Shown: positions 1 through 7,107 of the stretch, piece after piece | Layout of the letters: each line of letters starts with the position of its first letter | Position numbering within the stretch: the first letter of the stretch is position 1 | NCBI GenBank assembly: GCA_015062635.1 | Contig: SUUF01000015.1 | Coordinates: 9,433 to 27,359, forward strand | Direction: 5' to 3' | Origin: Coriobacteriaceae bacterium | GTDB taxonomy: Bacteria; Actinomycetota; Coriobacteriia; Coriobacteriales; Eggerthellaceae | Length of the DNA stretch: 17,927 nt | Notes under the pieces: generated by a model | Databases searched by the model: none | What the model saw: the letters and a program-made list of their open reading frames with translations, nothing else | What the model was told of the DNA's origin: nothing | Position numbers and translations under genes: made by a program

Positions 1-557
1 ACTGCCATGATGACCATCTGCTGTTGCTGGGGGCCCTTCTGGTTGCGCTGCTGGATGAGCATCGGGGCGAAGGTAAGGCCCGCGAAGAGGAGAAGCAGCA
101 CGATGTAGGGGATGAACACCATGATGCCCTGCTCGAGCGCCGCGGCCGGCGACACGGTGAGGTCGGGCACGATGCTCAGGAAGTTATAACCAGCCGAGGC
201 GTCGCCCACGCGCCAGGACATCTCGTCGCGCAGCACTTGGAACACTGCGATGAAGATGGGCATCTGCAGGAACAGCGGCAAGCAACCGGCGACCGGATTG
301 AAGCCCGACTCGCTGTAGAGCTTGCGGGTTTCCTCCGACAAACGCTGCGGGTCGTCGGCGTATTTCTCTTGCAGCTCCTGCATCATGGGGCTGAACTTGT
401 TCATCTTGTACGAAGACTTGATCTGCTTCTGCATAAGCGGGAGCAGCAGCAAGCGGAAAATCAATGTGGCCAAGATGATAGCCAGACCCCAGTCCATAAC
501 CAGGTTATGGCAAACGTCCATGCCCCAGAATATGAAGTCTTTAAATGCTTCCCACAT
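1..557 (-). CDS. yidC: YidC/Oxa1 membrane protein insertase, 3' end outside window
   Basis: Membrane insertase that helps inner-membrane proteins, with or without SecYEG, fold into the bilayer. The ATG at 557 opens a frame that stays open to the window edge (185 codons visible, C-terminus missing). The visible part starts MWEAFKDFIFWGMD, then a first membrane segment (about 22-41) ending with the conserved intramembrane arginine (R35 in LIFRLLLLPL). Next is the cytoplasmic hairpin with KMNKFSPMMQELQEKY (about 51-66), then the second core segment with FNPVAGCLPLFLQMPIFIAVFQVL (about 86-109) and a third segment near 145-165. This is the Oxa1 core order. The N-terminus is short, without a large periplasmic domain, as in Gram-positive forms. 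It lies 4 nt after yidD and is last of the visible rpmH-rnpA-yidD-yidC operon. High certainty on family. Confidence 0.95.
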   Translation of the reverse strand, partial: MWEAFKDFIFWGMDVCHNLVMDWGLAIILATLIFRLLLLPLMQKQIKSSYKMNKFSPMMQELQEKYADDPQRLSEETRKLYSESGFNPVAGCLPLFLQMPIFIAVFQVLRDEMSWRVGDASAGYNFLSIVPDLTVSPAAALEQGIMVFIPYIVLLLLFAGLTFAPMLIQQRNQKGPQQQQMVIMA

Positions 558-561
558 GTAG

Positions 562-846
562 TTAGTTCCCTTTCGAACCGGCGAGCCAACTGAACGTCTC
601 GGGCACGGGGTCGTATCCCACCGCCCCACCAGGACGGCAGCGCAGGATGCGCTTGAACGTCAGCCAACTCCCCTTGAGCAACCCATAGCGGCGAACCGCC
701 TGCAGGCCATACTCGGAACACGTCGGCGTGTACCGGCAGCACGAGGGAAACATCGGCGATATCACGATCTGGTAAAAGCGTATGAGCAGAACCCCCAGCT
801 TTCCAGGGAGCGATTTCACGAGTGCGATGACCCTCTGCTTATCCAC
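562..846 (-). CDS. yidD: YidD, membrane protein insertion efficiency factor
   Basis: Small peripheral membrane protein (94 aa, normal for the family), thought to aid YidC-dependent insertion at the cytoplasmic face. It has the family's cysteine signature: PSCCRYTPTCSEYGLQAVRRYG at about 34-55, then RILRCRPGG at 66-74 and GYDPVPE at 78-84. The N-terminal half (about 12-33) is an amphipathic helix, LGVLLIRFYQIVISP. The start is the GTG at 846, directly abutting the rnpA TGA (849-847), so translation is probably coupled to rnpA. The nearby ATG at 850 is out of frame and meets a stop within four codons. A DnaA-box-like TTATCCACT falls on the start region (839-847), probably by chance. Confidence 0.95.
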   Translation of the reverse strand: MDKQRVIALVKSLPGKLGVLLIRFYQIVISPMFPSCCRYTPTCSEYGLQAVRRYGLLKGSWLTFKRILRCRPGGAVGYDPVPETFSWLAGSKGN

Positions 847-1191
847 TCATTCCGCTTTCAGACCGGCTTGTCCCAACGTTTTCCGGTATCCGTCGACCAG
901 CTTCGCGAAATCGAGGTCGGCGGTGTGCCGATTCGCGATGAACACCACGTCGTACCCCGGCCATTCCATCTGAAGCTGCTGGCATGCCGCCCGCATCCTC
1001 CGTTTGGCCCGGTTACGCCACACCGCGTTCCCGAGTTTCTTGCCTGCAACAAAAGCAACACGGCCTATGGAACCGTGTTGCTCTTCTCTCTCCAGAACCA
1101 GCAGCATGTTCGAGCCGCGCCCGAACCGCTTGCCCTGGCTGAAGACGCGGGTGATATCCGCGCTGGATTTGATCGTCTCCAACACGATCAC
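847..1191 (-). CDS. rnpA: Ribonuclease P protein component
   Basis: Protein subunit of RNase P, which with the M1-type RNA removes 5' leaders from pre-tRNAs. At 114 aa it is normal length. The diagnostic basic motif is present: VAGKKLGNAVWRNRAKRR at about 48-65, the RNR box that contacts RNA. The N-terminal part has IKSSADITRVFSQGKRFG (7-24), matching the usual F..V...G.R pattern. The GTG at 1191 starts the frame 11 nt after the rpmH stop; no strong ribosome-binding site is visible, so coupling to rpmH is likely. A second in-frame GTG lies two codons in. Sits between rpmH and yidD in the conserved order. Confidence 0.95.
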   Translation of the reverse strand: MIVLETIKSSADITRVFSQGKRFGRGSNMLLVLEREEQHGSIGRVAFVAGKKLGNAVWRNRAKRRMRAACQQLQMEWPGYDVVFIANRHTADLDFAKLVDGYRKTLGQAGLKAE

Positions 1192-1202
1192 CCACAGGGT
1201 AG

Positions 1203-1337
1203 CTACACGGTGAGGCGCTTGCGGCCCTTCGCGCGACGGGCCTTCAGGACCTTACGGCCGCCCTTGGTGGCCATGCGGGCGCGGAAACCATGGGTCTTGG
1301 CGCGCTTCCTCTTGTTCGGTTGGTAGGTGCGTTTCAT
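1203..1337 (-). CDS. rpmH: 50S ribosomal protein L34
   Basis: Large-subunit ribosomal protein of 44 aa, highly basic. It begins MKRTYQPNKRKRAKTHGFRARM and ends in a Lys/Arg-rich tail (KGRKRLTV), the standard L34 pattern. The ATG at 1337 is preceded by AAAGGGAA, a fair ribosome-binding site. It is the first gene of the leftward rpmH-rnpA-yidD-yidC operon and lies beside the candidate origin, as in most bacteria. Confidence 0.98.
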   Translation of the reverse strand: MKRTYQPNKRKRAKTHGFRARMATKGGRKVLKARRAKGRKRLTV

Positions 1338-1916
1338 TTGTATTCCCTTTCATAGGTAAAGCGTAACTTGCGAAGTATAGCAAGTTACCCCACGTCATAA
1401 CAAGACTTCATATCGAGTCCACGGGAATTCGTCCGCATGCGTCGGGCGATGGGGGAAAGCAGCCGAAACAGTCGTGCGGCAACTTGAAATCCCTTCTCAA
1501 AACGGTTATCAACCCGCAGATTGTGGAAAAAGTGGAAAACCGCAGGATAATACGCATACCCTGATTGTGGAATACTTGAAACTAGTCTCTGACCTGGGGT
1601 TTTTCAAAGAAAACGGTTGTTCGATTATACTGTATCCCCACGTCAAACACGGTTTTTGACCGGTATTCAGACCGCATTTTCAACAATTTCAAATCGCTTT
1701 CAATCATCTTTTTCAACTTTTCCACTTTGTTTTAGTGTTTTGTTGAAAACCACTGATAACAACTGGTCATTTCTCCACCGCTTTTCATCTGAATGTTGAA
1801 ATCTTATCTGTATTCATCCGTTTCCCCTGTTGGTGTACAATGCATTCCTGCCGCATGGCTGAAAACTACTGAATACAGGTTTCGAAAGACGGAAAACGCA
1901 GCTGAAAACGAACGAA
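1338..1916. other. oriC: Candidate replication origin (oriC) with DnaA-box array
   Basis: A 579-bp stretch without a gene, between rpmH and the ATPase/winged-helix gene. DnaA boxes seen: TTTTCCACA at 1522-1530 (minus, perfect), TTTTCCACT at 1531-1539 (minus), TATTCCACA at 1566-1574 (minus), TTTTCCACT at 1718-1726 (plus) and TTCTCCACC at 1771-1779 (plus). Weaker TTTTCAACA/T copies lie at 1677-1685, 1710-1718 and 1741-1749 (minus). Segment 1681-1740 has only 17 G or C in 60 bases by hand count, against a visibly GC-rich surround, and could be the unwinding element. Known: oriC often lies between rpmH and dnaA. Inferred: this is the main origin. A weak -10-like TACAAT at 1836-1841 may serve the gene at 1917. 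Confidence 0.65.
1363..1403 (-). promoter_or_regulatory. rpmH operon promoter with palindrome around the -10 box
   Basis: On the minus strand TTGTTA (1403-1398) and TATACT (1379-1374) are separated by 18 bp, a good sigma-A promoter 37 bp upstream of the rpmH start codon. The -10 box lies in the 8-nt centre of a perfect inverted repeat: GTAACTTGC at 1363-1371 and GCAAGTTAC at 1380-1388. Because the repeat spans the -10 rather than the transcript, an operator is more likely than an RNA hairpin. The promoter is well supported by sequence; the regulatory role of the repeat is inference. Confidence 0.7.
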
Positions 1917-2702
1917 ATGCCTGAACACAACGACATATCAGCCGATCTTCCACCGGAATCCGGAGTCTCGTCCGACTATTCCCATGTGCTCAACCCCGCG
2001 CGGGTCGCGGTATACGACGATCCGCTTATCGCACCGCGTATCATCACCATCGAGCCCACCACGACCACTGAATTCATCCAGAACCTCGCGGTGTGCATCG
2101 ACGAGCAAGCGCGGCGGCTCGGCGGGAAAATCTCGTATACGGTGATCCTCGAAGTCACCGAAAATTTCATCCACGCGCAGTTCCGCGAAGTTGTCGTGAG
2201 CATCCTCGACGGCGGCAACACGATTCGCTTCACCGACCAGGGGCCGGGCATCGCCGACATCGAGAAGGCGGTTCGCCCCGGATTCACGTCGGCTATCGAG
2301 CCGATGAAGCACTACATCCGCGGCGTCGGCAGCGGCTTGCCCATCGTGCACGACTGGGTGGGACTCAAGAACGGCCGCATCACCATCGATAGCAACATCG
2401 GCGCGGGCGCGGCGGTGACGATAAGCCTGGTCGAAGAAGAGCCGGCAAACGACGAGCAAGGCGTGTCGGAAGAAGCCGTCGCGGCGGTGCGTGGGCTCGG
2501 CGACAAGGCGCGTCTCGTCCTCGCCCAGTTCGCGAAAGCCGACACGCTCGGCGTCACCGATATCGGCAAGCTCACGGGAATGAGCCCCTCGAGCGCGACA
2601 TATCAGCTCAACAAGCTTGAAGAAGCAGGGCTGGTGGCATCCAACCCCCAGAAGAAGCGCGATATCACATCCCTTGGAAAGCAAGCGCTTCGGCTTGTGT
2701 AG
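1917..2702 (+). CDS. GHKL ATPase domain fused to winged-helix domain, origin-adjacent regulator
   Basis: A 261-aa soluble protein with two parts. Residues about 50-172 look like a histidine-kinase-type (GHKL) ATPase fold: an N-box EVTENFIHA at 79-87 with E79 and N83, a G1 box DQGPGI at 107-112 and a G2 box GVGSGLPIV at 136-144. There is no phospho-acceptor histidine domain and no membrane segment, so it resembles RsbW/SpoIIAB-like anti-sigma kinases rather than a sensor kinase. Residues about 194-261 form a winged helix of MarR/ArsR type, with LGVTDIGKLTGMSPSSATY as the helix-turn-helix. The two are joined by an acidic linker (172-190). The ATG at 1917 has only a weak ribosome-binding site. 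It stands alone between the candidate origin and dnaA. Its target is unknown; it may be an ATP-responsive DNA-binding regulator. Confidence 0.85.
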   Translation: MPEHNDISADLPPESGVSSDYSHVLNPARVAVYDDPLIAPRIITIEPTTTTEFIQNLAVCIDEQARRLGGKISYTVILEVTENFIHAQFREVVVSILDGGNTIRFTDQGPGIADIEKAVRPGFTSAIEPMKHYIRGVGSGLPIVHDWVGLKNGRITIDSNIGAGAAVTISLVEEEPANDEQGVSEEAVAAVRGLGDKARLVLAQFAKADTLGVTDIGKLTGMSPSSATYQLNKLEEAGLVASNPQKKRDITSLGKQALRLV

Positions 2703-3017
2703 ACGTGCATATCGCCCCTCTGTTGCCGCGCGCGGTTCGATTCGGGCATACGCCTATTGATTGATACCGTAGGTAAATAACTAAAAGGTCATCATTATCA
2801 TAAGTCGCGGGGAAACGGGGAAAACCATCATCATGCCTGCTCAAGGCCGGTGGGTTCCCGGTTGTCGCGCTGTGGAATACGTATCGGTTATCCCCCATGA
2901 AGAGCGCAGCATGCGACTATCCCCCGCATTCCCCGCGCTTCCCCCATGTTCCCGCGGCGTTTTCCACAATCAGCGAAATCGATGGTCTGAGCAGGGAATA
3001 TCGGCATTCCCCAAGGC
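2703..3017. other. Gene-free stretch with DnaA box and C-tract near-boxes, between two gene 3' ends
   Basis: Lies between the 3' ends of the ATPase/winged-helix gene and dnaA. It has an AT-rich segment (about 2753-2806), a perfect DnaA box TTTTCCACA at 2960-2968, a TGTGGAATA variant at 2871-2879, and repeated near-boxes TTATCCCCC (2888-2896) and CTATCCCCC (2917-2925) plus several TTCCCC runs up to 3015. Being between convergent 3' ends, it is not expected to hold a promoter for either gene. It could be a second part of the origin, as in species where boxes flank dnaA. No clear hairpin terminator was found. Confidence 0.4.
2960..2968 (+). promoter_or_regulatory. DnaA box downstream of dnaA
   Basis: TTTTCCACA, identical in its nine bases to the boxes at 1522-1530, 4592-4600 and 4611-4619. 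It lies 49 bp beyond the dnaA stop codon. Confidence 0.6.
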
Positions 3018-4535
3018 TTATCGGTCGCGAATCTGCGCGATGACGATATCGATCTCGTCGCGCGTCCCCTTGTCTTCACGCACTTTCTCGGCGATGAGGT
3101 CGACCGAATACTTCACCGTGCTGTGATCCTTGCCGCCAAATGCCTTCCCGATGGATTCGAAGGTCTCCTCCATCATCTGACGGCACAGGTACATGGCGAC
3201 CTGCCGCGGGTAGGCGATGGCATGGCGTCTGCCCTTGCCCACGAGCTCGGCATGCGAGACCTTGTAAAACGTTTCCACTTCCTTTTGGATATCGGCGATG
3301 GTCAGGCGTTTCACATCGTTTGAAAAATGGTTCTCAAGTATTCGGGCGGCCTGCGCGATGTCGATGGTGTTCTTGTGCTCGGTCATCAGGTGCAGGAAGA
3401 GCACCGTCACTGCGCTTTTCAACTCGCGGATATTGGAGCTTGAAATCTCGGCGATGTACGAGCGCACCTCGAGCGGGATGTCGATGTTCTCGCCGCTTGC
3501 TTGCAGGCGGTCGTCGATGGTGGAGTTGATGATGCCGAGCTTGGTTTCCATCTCGGGTGCCTGGATGTCGAAGGTCGCGCCCGAATTGAAGCGGCTCTGG
3601 TACCGTTCGTCGATATCGATGTTCTTCGGGGCTATGTCGGCTGACATCACCACTTGCTTGCCTTGGCTTGTGAGCTTGTTGAACAGCTCGAAGACGATTT
3701 TCAGGGTTTCCTTCTTGCCTTGGAACGATTGAACGTCGTCGATAAGCAGCACGTCCGCTTCCTCGTACCGTTCCTTGAAGCGGCGGAAGCTCGTCTTCTC
3801 GCGGCTATGGTCGGCGCTCGCATCGGCATAATCGTTGATGAATTCGGTCGAATCGACATACACCGTTTTCAACAGCGGGTTGCCGCCGGTGTCGGTGGTG
3901 CGGTCGAGATAGTTCTTTATCGCCACGAGCAGGTGCGTTTTGCCGACACCGCTCTTTCCGTAGATGAACAGGGGATTCAAATCTTCGCGTCCCGGCCGTT
4001 CCGCGACGGCGAGGGCCATGGAATAGGCCATGCGATTCGATTCGCCGATGATGTAGTTCTCGAATGTCATCTTCGAAAACGCGCCGCCTTGCAGGCTATT
4101 GTCACCCGTCTCGACGGGTTCCGGTTCGGGTGTGGCGGAAACCGCCGGCGTGGCGGGGGATGGTTCTGCGGCGGCGATGGGCGCAAGCGGATGTTCGGGC
4201 CTGCGTGGCTCGGCTGACGATGCGTCCTGATGGGCGACCGATGCGCTCGCCTGTTCGAGGGCTTTCGCGGCGCCGAGCTCGTCCACTTCGATGTTGACGA
4301 TGAATTCCGTGTGGTACAGGTCGACGAGCGCCTGGTTGATGAGGGTGCTGTATTGCCGCTCGACCCACTTCTTGATGAAGTCGTTGTCTGCGGTGAGCAT
4401 GATGAAGCCCTCGGCGAACGCCTGCAGGTGCAGTCGCGAGAAGAACGCATCGGTTTGGGCGGCGTTCACCCCGTCATATTGTTTTACCTGGTCGCGAATC
4501 GTATCCCAGATCGTCTGGTATTTTTCTTCCTGCAT
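3018..4535 (-). CDS. dnaA: Chromosomal replication initiator DnaA
   Basis: AAA+ ATPase that binds DnaA boxes, melts the origin and loads the replicative helicase. 505 aa. Domain I is at about 1-85; domain II is a Pro/Ala/Glu-rich linker (about 88-150). The AAA+ domain has Walker A GKSGVGKT (193-200), Walker B VLLIDDVQ (262-269), the arginine-finger region RYQSRFNSG (311-319) and sensor 2 NIRELKSA (368-375). The DNA-binding domain IV carries the DnaA signature IGKAFGGKDHSTVKYSV (462-478). The common GGRDH arginine is a lysine here (K469). The ATG at 4535 follows GAGGAGG. The gene runs leftwards, opposite to dnaN, which is unusual. Probable self-regulation by DnaA boxes upstream. Confidence 0.98.
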   Translation of the reverse strand: MQEEKYQTIWDTIRDQVKQYDGVNAAQTDAFFSRLHLQAFAEGFIMLTADNDFIKKWVERQYSTLINQALVDLYHTEFIVNIEVDELGAAKALEQASASVAHQDASSAEPRRPEHPLAPIAAAEPSPATPAVSATPEPEPVETGDNSLQGGAFSKMTFENYIIGESNRMAYSMALAVAERPGREDLNPLFIYGKSGVGKTHLLVAIKNYLDRTTDTGGNPLLKTVYVDSTEFINDYADASADHSREKTSFRRFKERYEEADVLLIDDVQSFQGKKETLKIVFELFNKLTSQGKQVVMSADIAPKNIDIDERYQSRFNSGATFDIQAPEMETKLGIINSTIDDRLQASGENIDIPLEVRSYIAEISSSNIRELKSAVTVLFLHLMTEHKNTIDIAQAARILENHFSNDVKRLTIADIQKEVETFYKVSHAELVGKGRRHAIAYPRQVAMYLCRQMMEETFESIGKAFGGKDHSTVKYSVDLIAEKVREDKGTRDEIDIVIAQIRDR

Positions 4536-4770
4536 TGCCCACCATCCTCCTCAATAGCGGTAATCGCGACTATACCATCCTTTCGTATAATTGTGGAAAA
4601 CTTCATCCATTGTGGAAAACTCTCGCCGGGGCCTTCACCTGACACTGCATGCATTCGCCCGCCCGGCTGGCATGGGGCGGCTGTTTCTCTCGTGCAGCGC
4701 GTGGCGCATTCCGTGGCGAACGGGTATCATCTTGTGGACTATCGTGAGTATTCGGGAAAGGTCGGTTGCC
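4536..4770. promoter_or_regulatory. dnaA-dnaN divergent control region with paired DnaA boxes
   Basis: Holds two identical 12-bp direct repeats ATTGTGGAAAAC (4590-4601 and 4609-4620), each containing a perfect DnaA box (4592-4600 and 4611-4619, minus orientation) with 19-bp spacing. For dnaA (leftward), TATAGT at 4574-4569 is a likely -10, and the nearer DnaA box falls at about the -35 position, which fits autorepression by DnaA. For dnaN (rightward), TATCAT at 4725-4730 is a possible -10 without a good -35, and a further box-like TTGTGGACT lies at 4732-4740. The region could also act as an origin element. Confidence 0.6.
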
Positions 4771-5868
4771 GTGAAATTCAGCATTAGCCAAGCGGAACTT
4801 CAAAATGCCTTGGGTGTCGTCTCGAAGGGAGCCGCCACGCACTCGACCTTGCCGATCCTTGCGGGCGTGCACCTGCACACCGAAAACGATGCGCTTGTCT
4901 TGCAGGCGACCGACCTCGACCGCTCCATCCAATGCCGTGTCCCCGCCCTCATCGAGGATGAAGGCGAGGCGGTGGTTCCGGCAAAGCTCTTCACCGACAT
5001 CGCGAAGAGCCTGCCTGACGCGGCGGTTCATTTCGAATCGGCCGACCGCACGGCCACCATCATCTGCGATTCGTCGACGTTCTCCATCCGCACGATGTCG
5101 GCCGAGGATTTCCCCGGATTCCCGTCCATCGATGTCGAGCAAAGCGTCGAGATTCCCTTCAACGAGTTCGCCGACATGGTGAAGCGGGTCGCCCGCGTCG
5201 TGAGCCGCGACGAGACGCGTGCCATCCTCACCGGCGTCTTCATCACCGTGGTCGATGGTCAGCTGCGCATGGTCGCGACCGACTCGTATCGGCTGGCCCT
5301 TTCCGATAATGCCCGTGTCGCGGGCCTCGGCGAGTTCTCTGCCACGATTTCCGGTGCGTTCCTCCGCGAAATCGCATCGCTGCCCATCAGCGAGCAGCCG
5401 TTGACGCTCTCGGTATCGTTCAACCAGATCATGGTGAAATACCAGGACATCACCTACATTAACCGCCGGCTCGAGGGGAATTTCCCCAATTACCGCCAGC
5501 TGTTGCCGAATGCCTACAACACCCGGGTCACCTTCAACGCGAAGGAGCTGCTCGCCGCCGTGCGCCGCACGTCGCTGCTCTCGAAGACTTCCGCTCCGGT
5601 GAAATTCGACATCAACATCGCCTCGCAGACCGCGTTGCTCTCTGCGATGTCGCAGGATGTCGGCTCGGCGCAGGAGATAATCCGCGTCCAGGCGGAAGGC
5701 GAGGATGTCGTCATCGCGTTCAACAGCGCCTTCGTGCAAGACGGCTTGCAGGCGATGCCCACCGACACCACGTTCCTCGACATTCAAAACGGCATGAGGC
5801 CGGGCATCTTCCGCTCCGAGGACCAGGATTTCCTCTACCTCATCATGCCCGTTCGCCTGTCTTCCTAA
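4771..5868 (+). CDS. dnaN: DNA polymerase III beta sliding clamp
   Basis: Ring-shaped processivity clamp for the replicative polymerase. 365 aa, the usual length for the three-domain clamp. The GTG at 4771 gives the standard opening VKFSISQAELQNALGVVSKG; the frame extends 60 codons further upstream but runs through the promoter and DnaA boxes, so a longer start is unlikely. Clamp hallmarks are LPILAGVHL, a RAILTGVF segment in the second domain, EGNFPNYRQLLP in the third, and the C-terminal YLIMPVRLSS, the typical MPMRL-like end. GGAAAGG at 4754-4760 is the likely ribosome-binding site. recF starts 15 nt after its stop, so the two are probably co-transcribed. Confidence 0.97.
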   Translation: MKFSISQAELQNALGVVSKGAATHSTLPILAGVHLHTENDALVLQATDLDRSIQCRVPALIEDEGEAVVPAKLFTDIAKSLPDAAVHFESADRTATIICDSSTFSIRTMSAEDFPGFPSIDVEQSVEIPFNEFADMVKRVARVVSRDETRAILTGVFITVVDGQLRMVATDSYRLALSDNARVAGLGEFSATISGAFLREIASLPISEQPLTLSVSFNQIMVKYQDITYINRRLEGNFPNYRQLLPNAYNTRVTFNAKELLAAVRRTSLLSKTSAPVKFDINIASQTALLSAMSQDVGSAQEIIRVQAEGEDVVIAFNSAFVQDGLQAMPTDTTFLDIQNGMRPGIFRSEDQDFLYLIMPVRLSS

Positions 5869-5883
5869 CGAGAACACCGCCGC

Positions 5884-7017
5884 ATGACCCTGCAGATTCG
5901 GAGCCTCCATCTCCACGACTTCCGCAGCTATCCCGATGCCTCGCTCGAGGACATCGGGCGGCTCGTCGTGTTCGTCGGCCCGAATGCGGCGGGAAAGACC
6001 AACCTCGTCGAGGCGATTCAGCTCATCACCGCGCTCGATTCGTTTCGCAATCCGAAAACCGACCAGCTCATCGCGTGGGGTGCGCAGCAAGCGGCGGTAC
6101 GGGCGGTGCTCGAAGGCGATGAACGCAAGCTCGATGTGGGCCTGGTGCTTGACGCGCGGGGCCGGCATTACCGCCTGAATGGCAAGCAGCGCCCCCGTGC
6201 GGAATTGCAGGGCGTGCTGCCGGCTGTCGCCTTCACGCCTGATGACCTGCAGCTGGTGAAGGGTTCGCCCGAGGTGCGCCGCGCTGCGATGGACGCGCTC
6301 GGGGCGCAGGTGTCGCGCAATTACCTTTCGGTGCGCCGCGATTACGAGAAGATCGTGCGGCAGAAGAACCGCCTGTTGAAGGAAGAGGCGACGGTTTCGT
6401 ATCTCGCGAGCGTGAATGAGGTGCTCGTGAAGGTGGGAAGCCAGCTGTTCCTCTACCGGTTGCGCATCTTGCGCGGCATCCGCGGCTTGCTCGACGCGCT
6501 GCACGCCGATACCACCGGCAGCGGCGATGCGGTATCGCTCGAGTATTTTCCCTCGTTTGCGCCCGACGCGCCGGTTGGCGATGATGACCTCGCCCGATAT
6601 GAGCACGACCGGCCGCTTGTGGAAAACCTCATGCAGGAGGAAATCTCCCGCCGTGCGCTCGAGGAACAAGCGCGGCATACGAGCGTGATTGGCCCGCACC
6701 GCGACAAGCCGGCATTTTTCCTCAACGGCCGCCCGGCGGCCGATTTTGCGAGCCAGGGGCAGCAGCGGTCGATCGCGATCGCCTACAAGCTGTCGGAACT
6801 GCAGCTGGTCGAGGATATGACGCATGAGAAGCCTATCCTGCTCCTCGACGACGTGATGTCGGAACTCGATGCCTCGCGCCGCGCGACGCTGACGAAATAT
6901 GTGCATGAAGCGGCGCAGACGTTCATCACCACGACGAATCTCGAGTATTTCACCCCCGAACTGCTCGATCGGGCGCAGGTGTTCCATGTTCCCCGCGATG
7001 TTTTCACCTCGGAGTGA
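5884..7017 (+). CDS. recF: DNA replication and repair protein RecF
   Basis: SMC-like ATPase that, with RecO and RecR, helps load RecA at single-strand gaps. 377 aa, normal length. Walker A is VGPNAAGKTN (31-40), the ABC-type signature is SQGQQRSIAIA (290-300) and Walker B is PILLLDDVMSELD (317-329), in the correct order. It also has the N-terminal LHLHDFRSY (8-16) and VIGPHRDK (268-275). The ATG at 5884 begins MTLQIRSLHLHDFRSY, the typical RecF opening; the ribosome-binding site is weak. Second gene of the dnaN-recF unit. gyrB does not follow, unlike in many genomes. Confidence 0.97.
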   Translation: MTLQIRSLHLHDFRSYPDASLEDIGRLVVFVGPNAAGKTNLVEAIQLITALDSFRNPKTDQLIAWGAQQAAVRAVLEGDERKLDVGLVLDARGRHYRLNGKQRPRAELQGVLPAVAFTPDDLQLVKGSPEVRRAAMDALGAQVSRNYLSVRRDYEKIVRQKNRLLKEEATVSYLASVNEVLVKVGSQLFLYRLRILRGIRGLLDALHADTTGSGDAVSLEYFPSFAPDAPVGDDDLARYEHDRPLVENLMQEEISRRALEEQARHTSVIGPHRDKPAFFLNGRPAADFASQGQQRSIAIAYKLSELQLVEDMTHEKPILLLDDVMSELDASRRATLTKYVHEAAQTFITTTNLEYFTPELLDRAQVFHVPRDVFTSE

Positions 7018-7107
7018 GGCGTCCACTCCAGCCCTCCACCTCAGTCTGGCGGTTCATTTGCGAGTTTTTCAGTTATTCTTGCCTAACTATTTCATACTTT
7101 CCATTAG

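Noticed and set aside
839..847. TTATCCACT DnaA-box-like site at the yidD start
   Set aside because: A single near-match inside coding sequence (rnpA/yidD junction) with no companion sites; probably chance.
2795..2835. CATCATTATCAT and CATCATCAT triplets as possible DnaA-trio elements
   Set aside because: On neither strand do they give the required repeated trinucleotide with the right polarity next to a good DnaA box, so the match is not convincing.
4591..4770. 60-codon N-terminal extension of dnaN
   Set aside because: It would translate the DnaA boxes and promoter region; the GTG at 4771 gives the standard clamp start and normal length.
4603..7026. Very long minus-strand open frame (807 codons) antisense to dnaN and recF
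   Set aside because: Its translation is low-complexity Arg/His/Glu/Leu-rich with no family signature, while the opposite strand encodes clear DnaN and RecF. Long antisense frames are expected in GC-rich genes.
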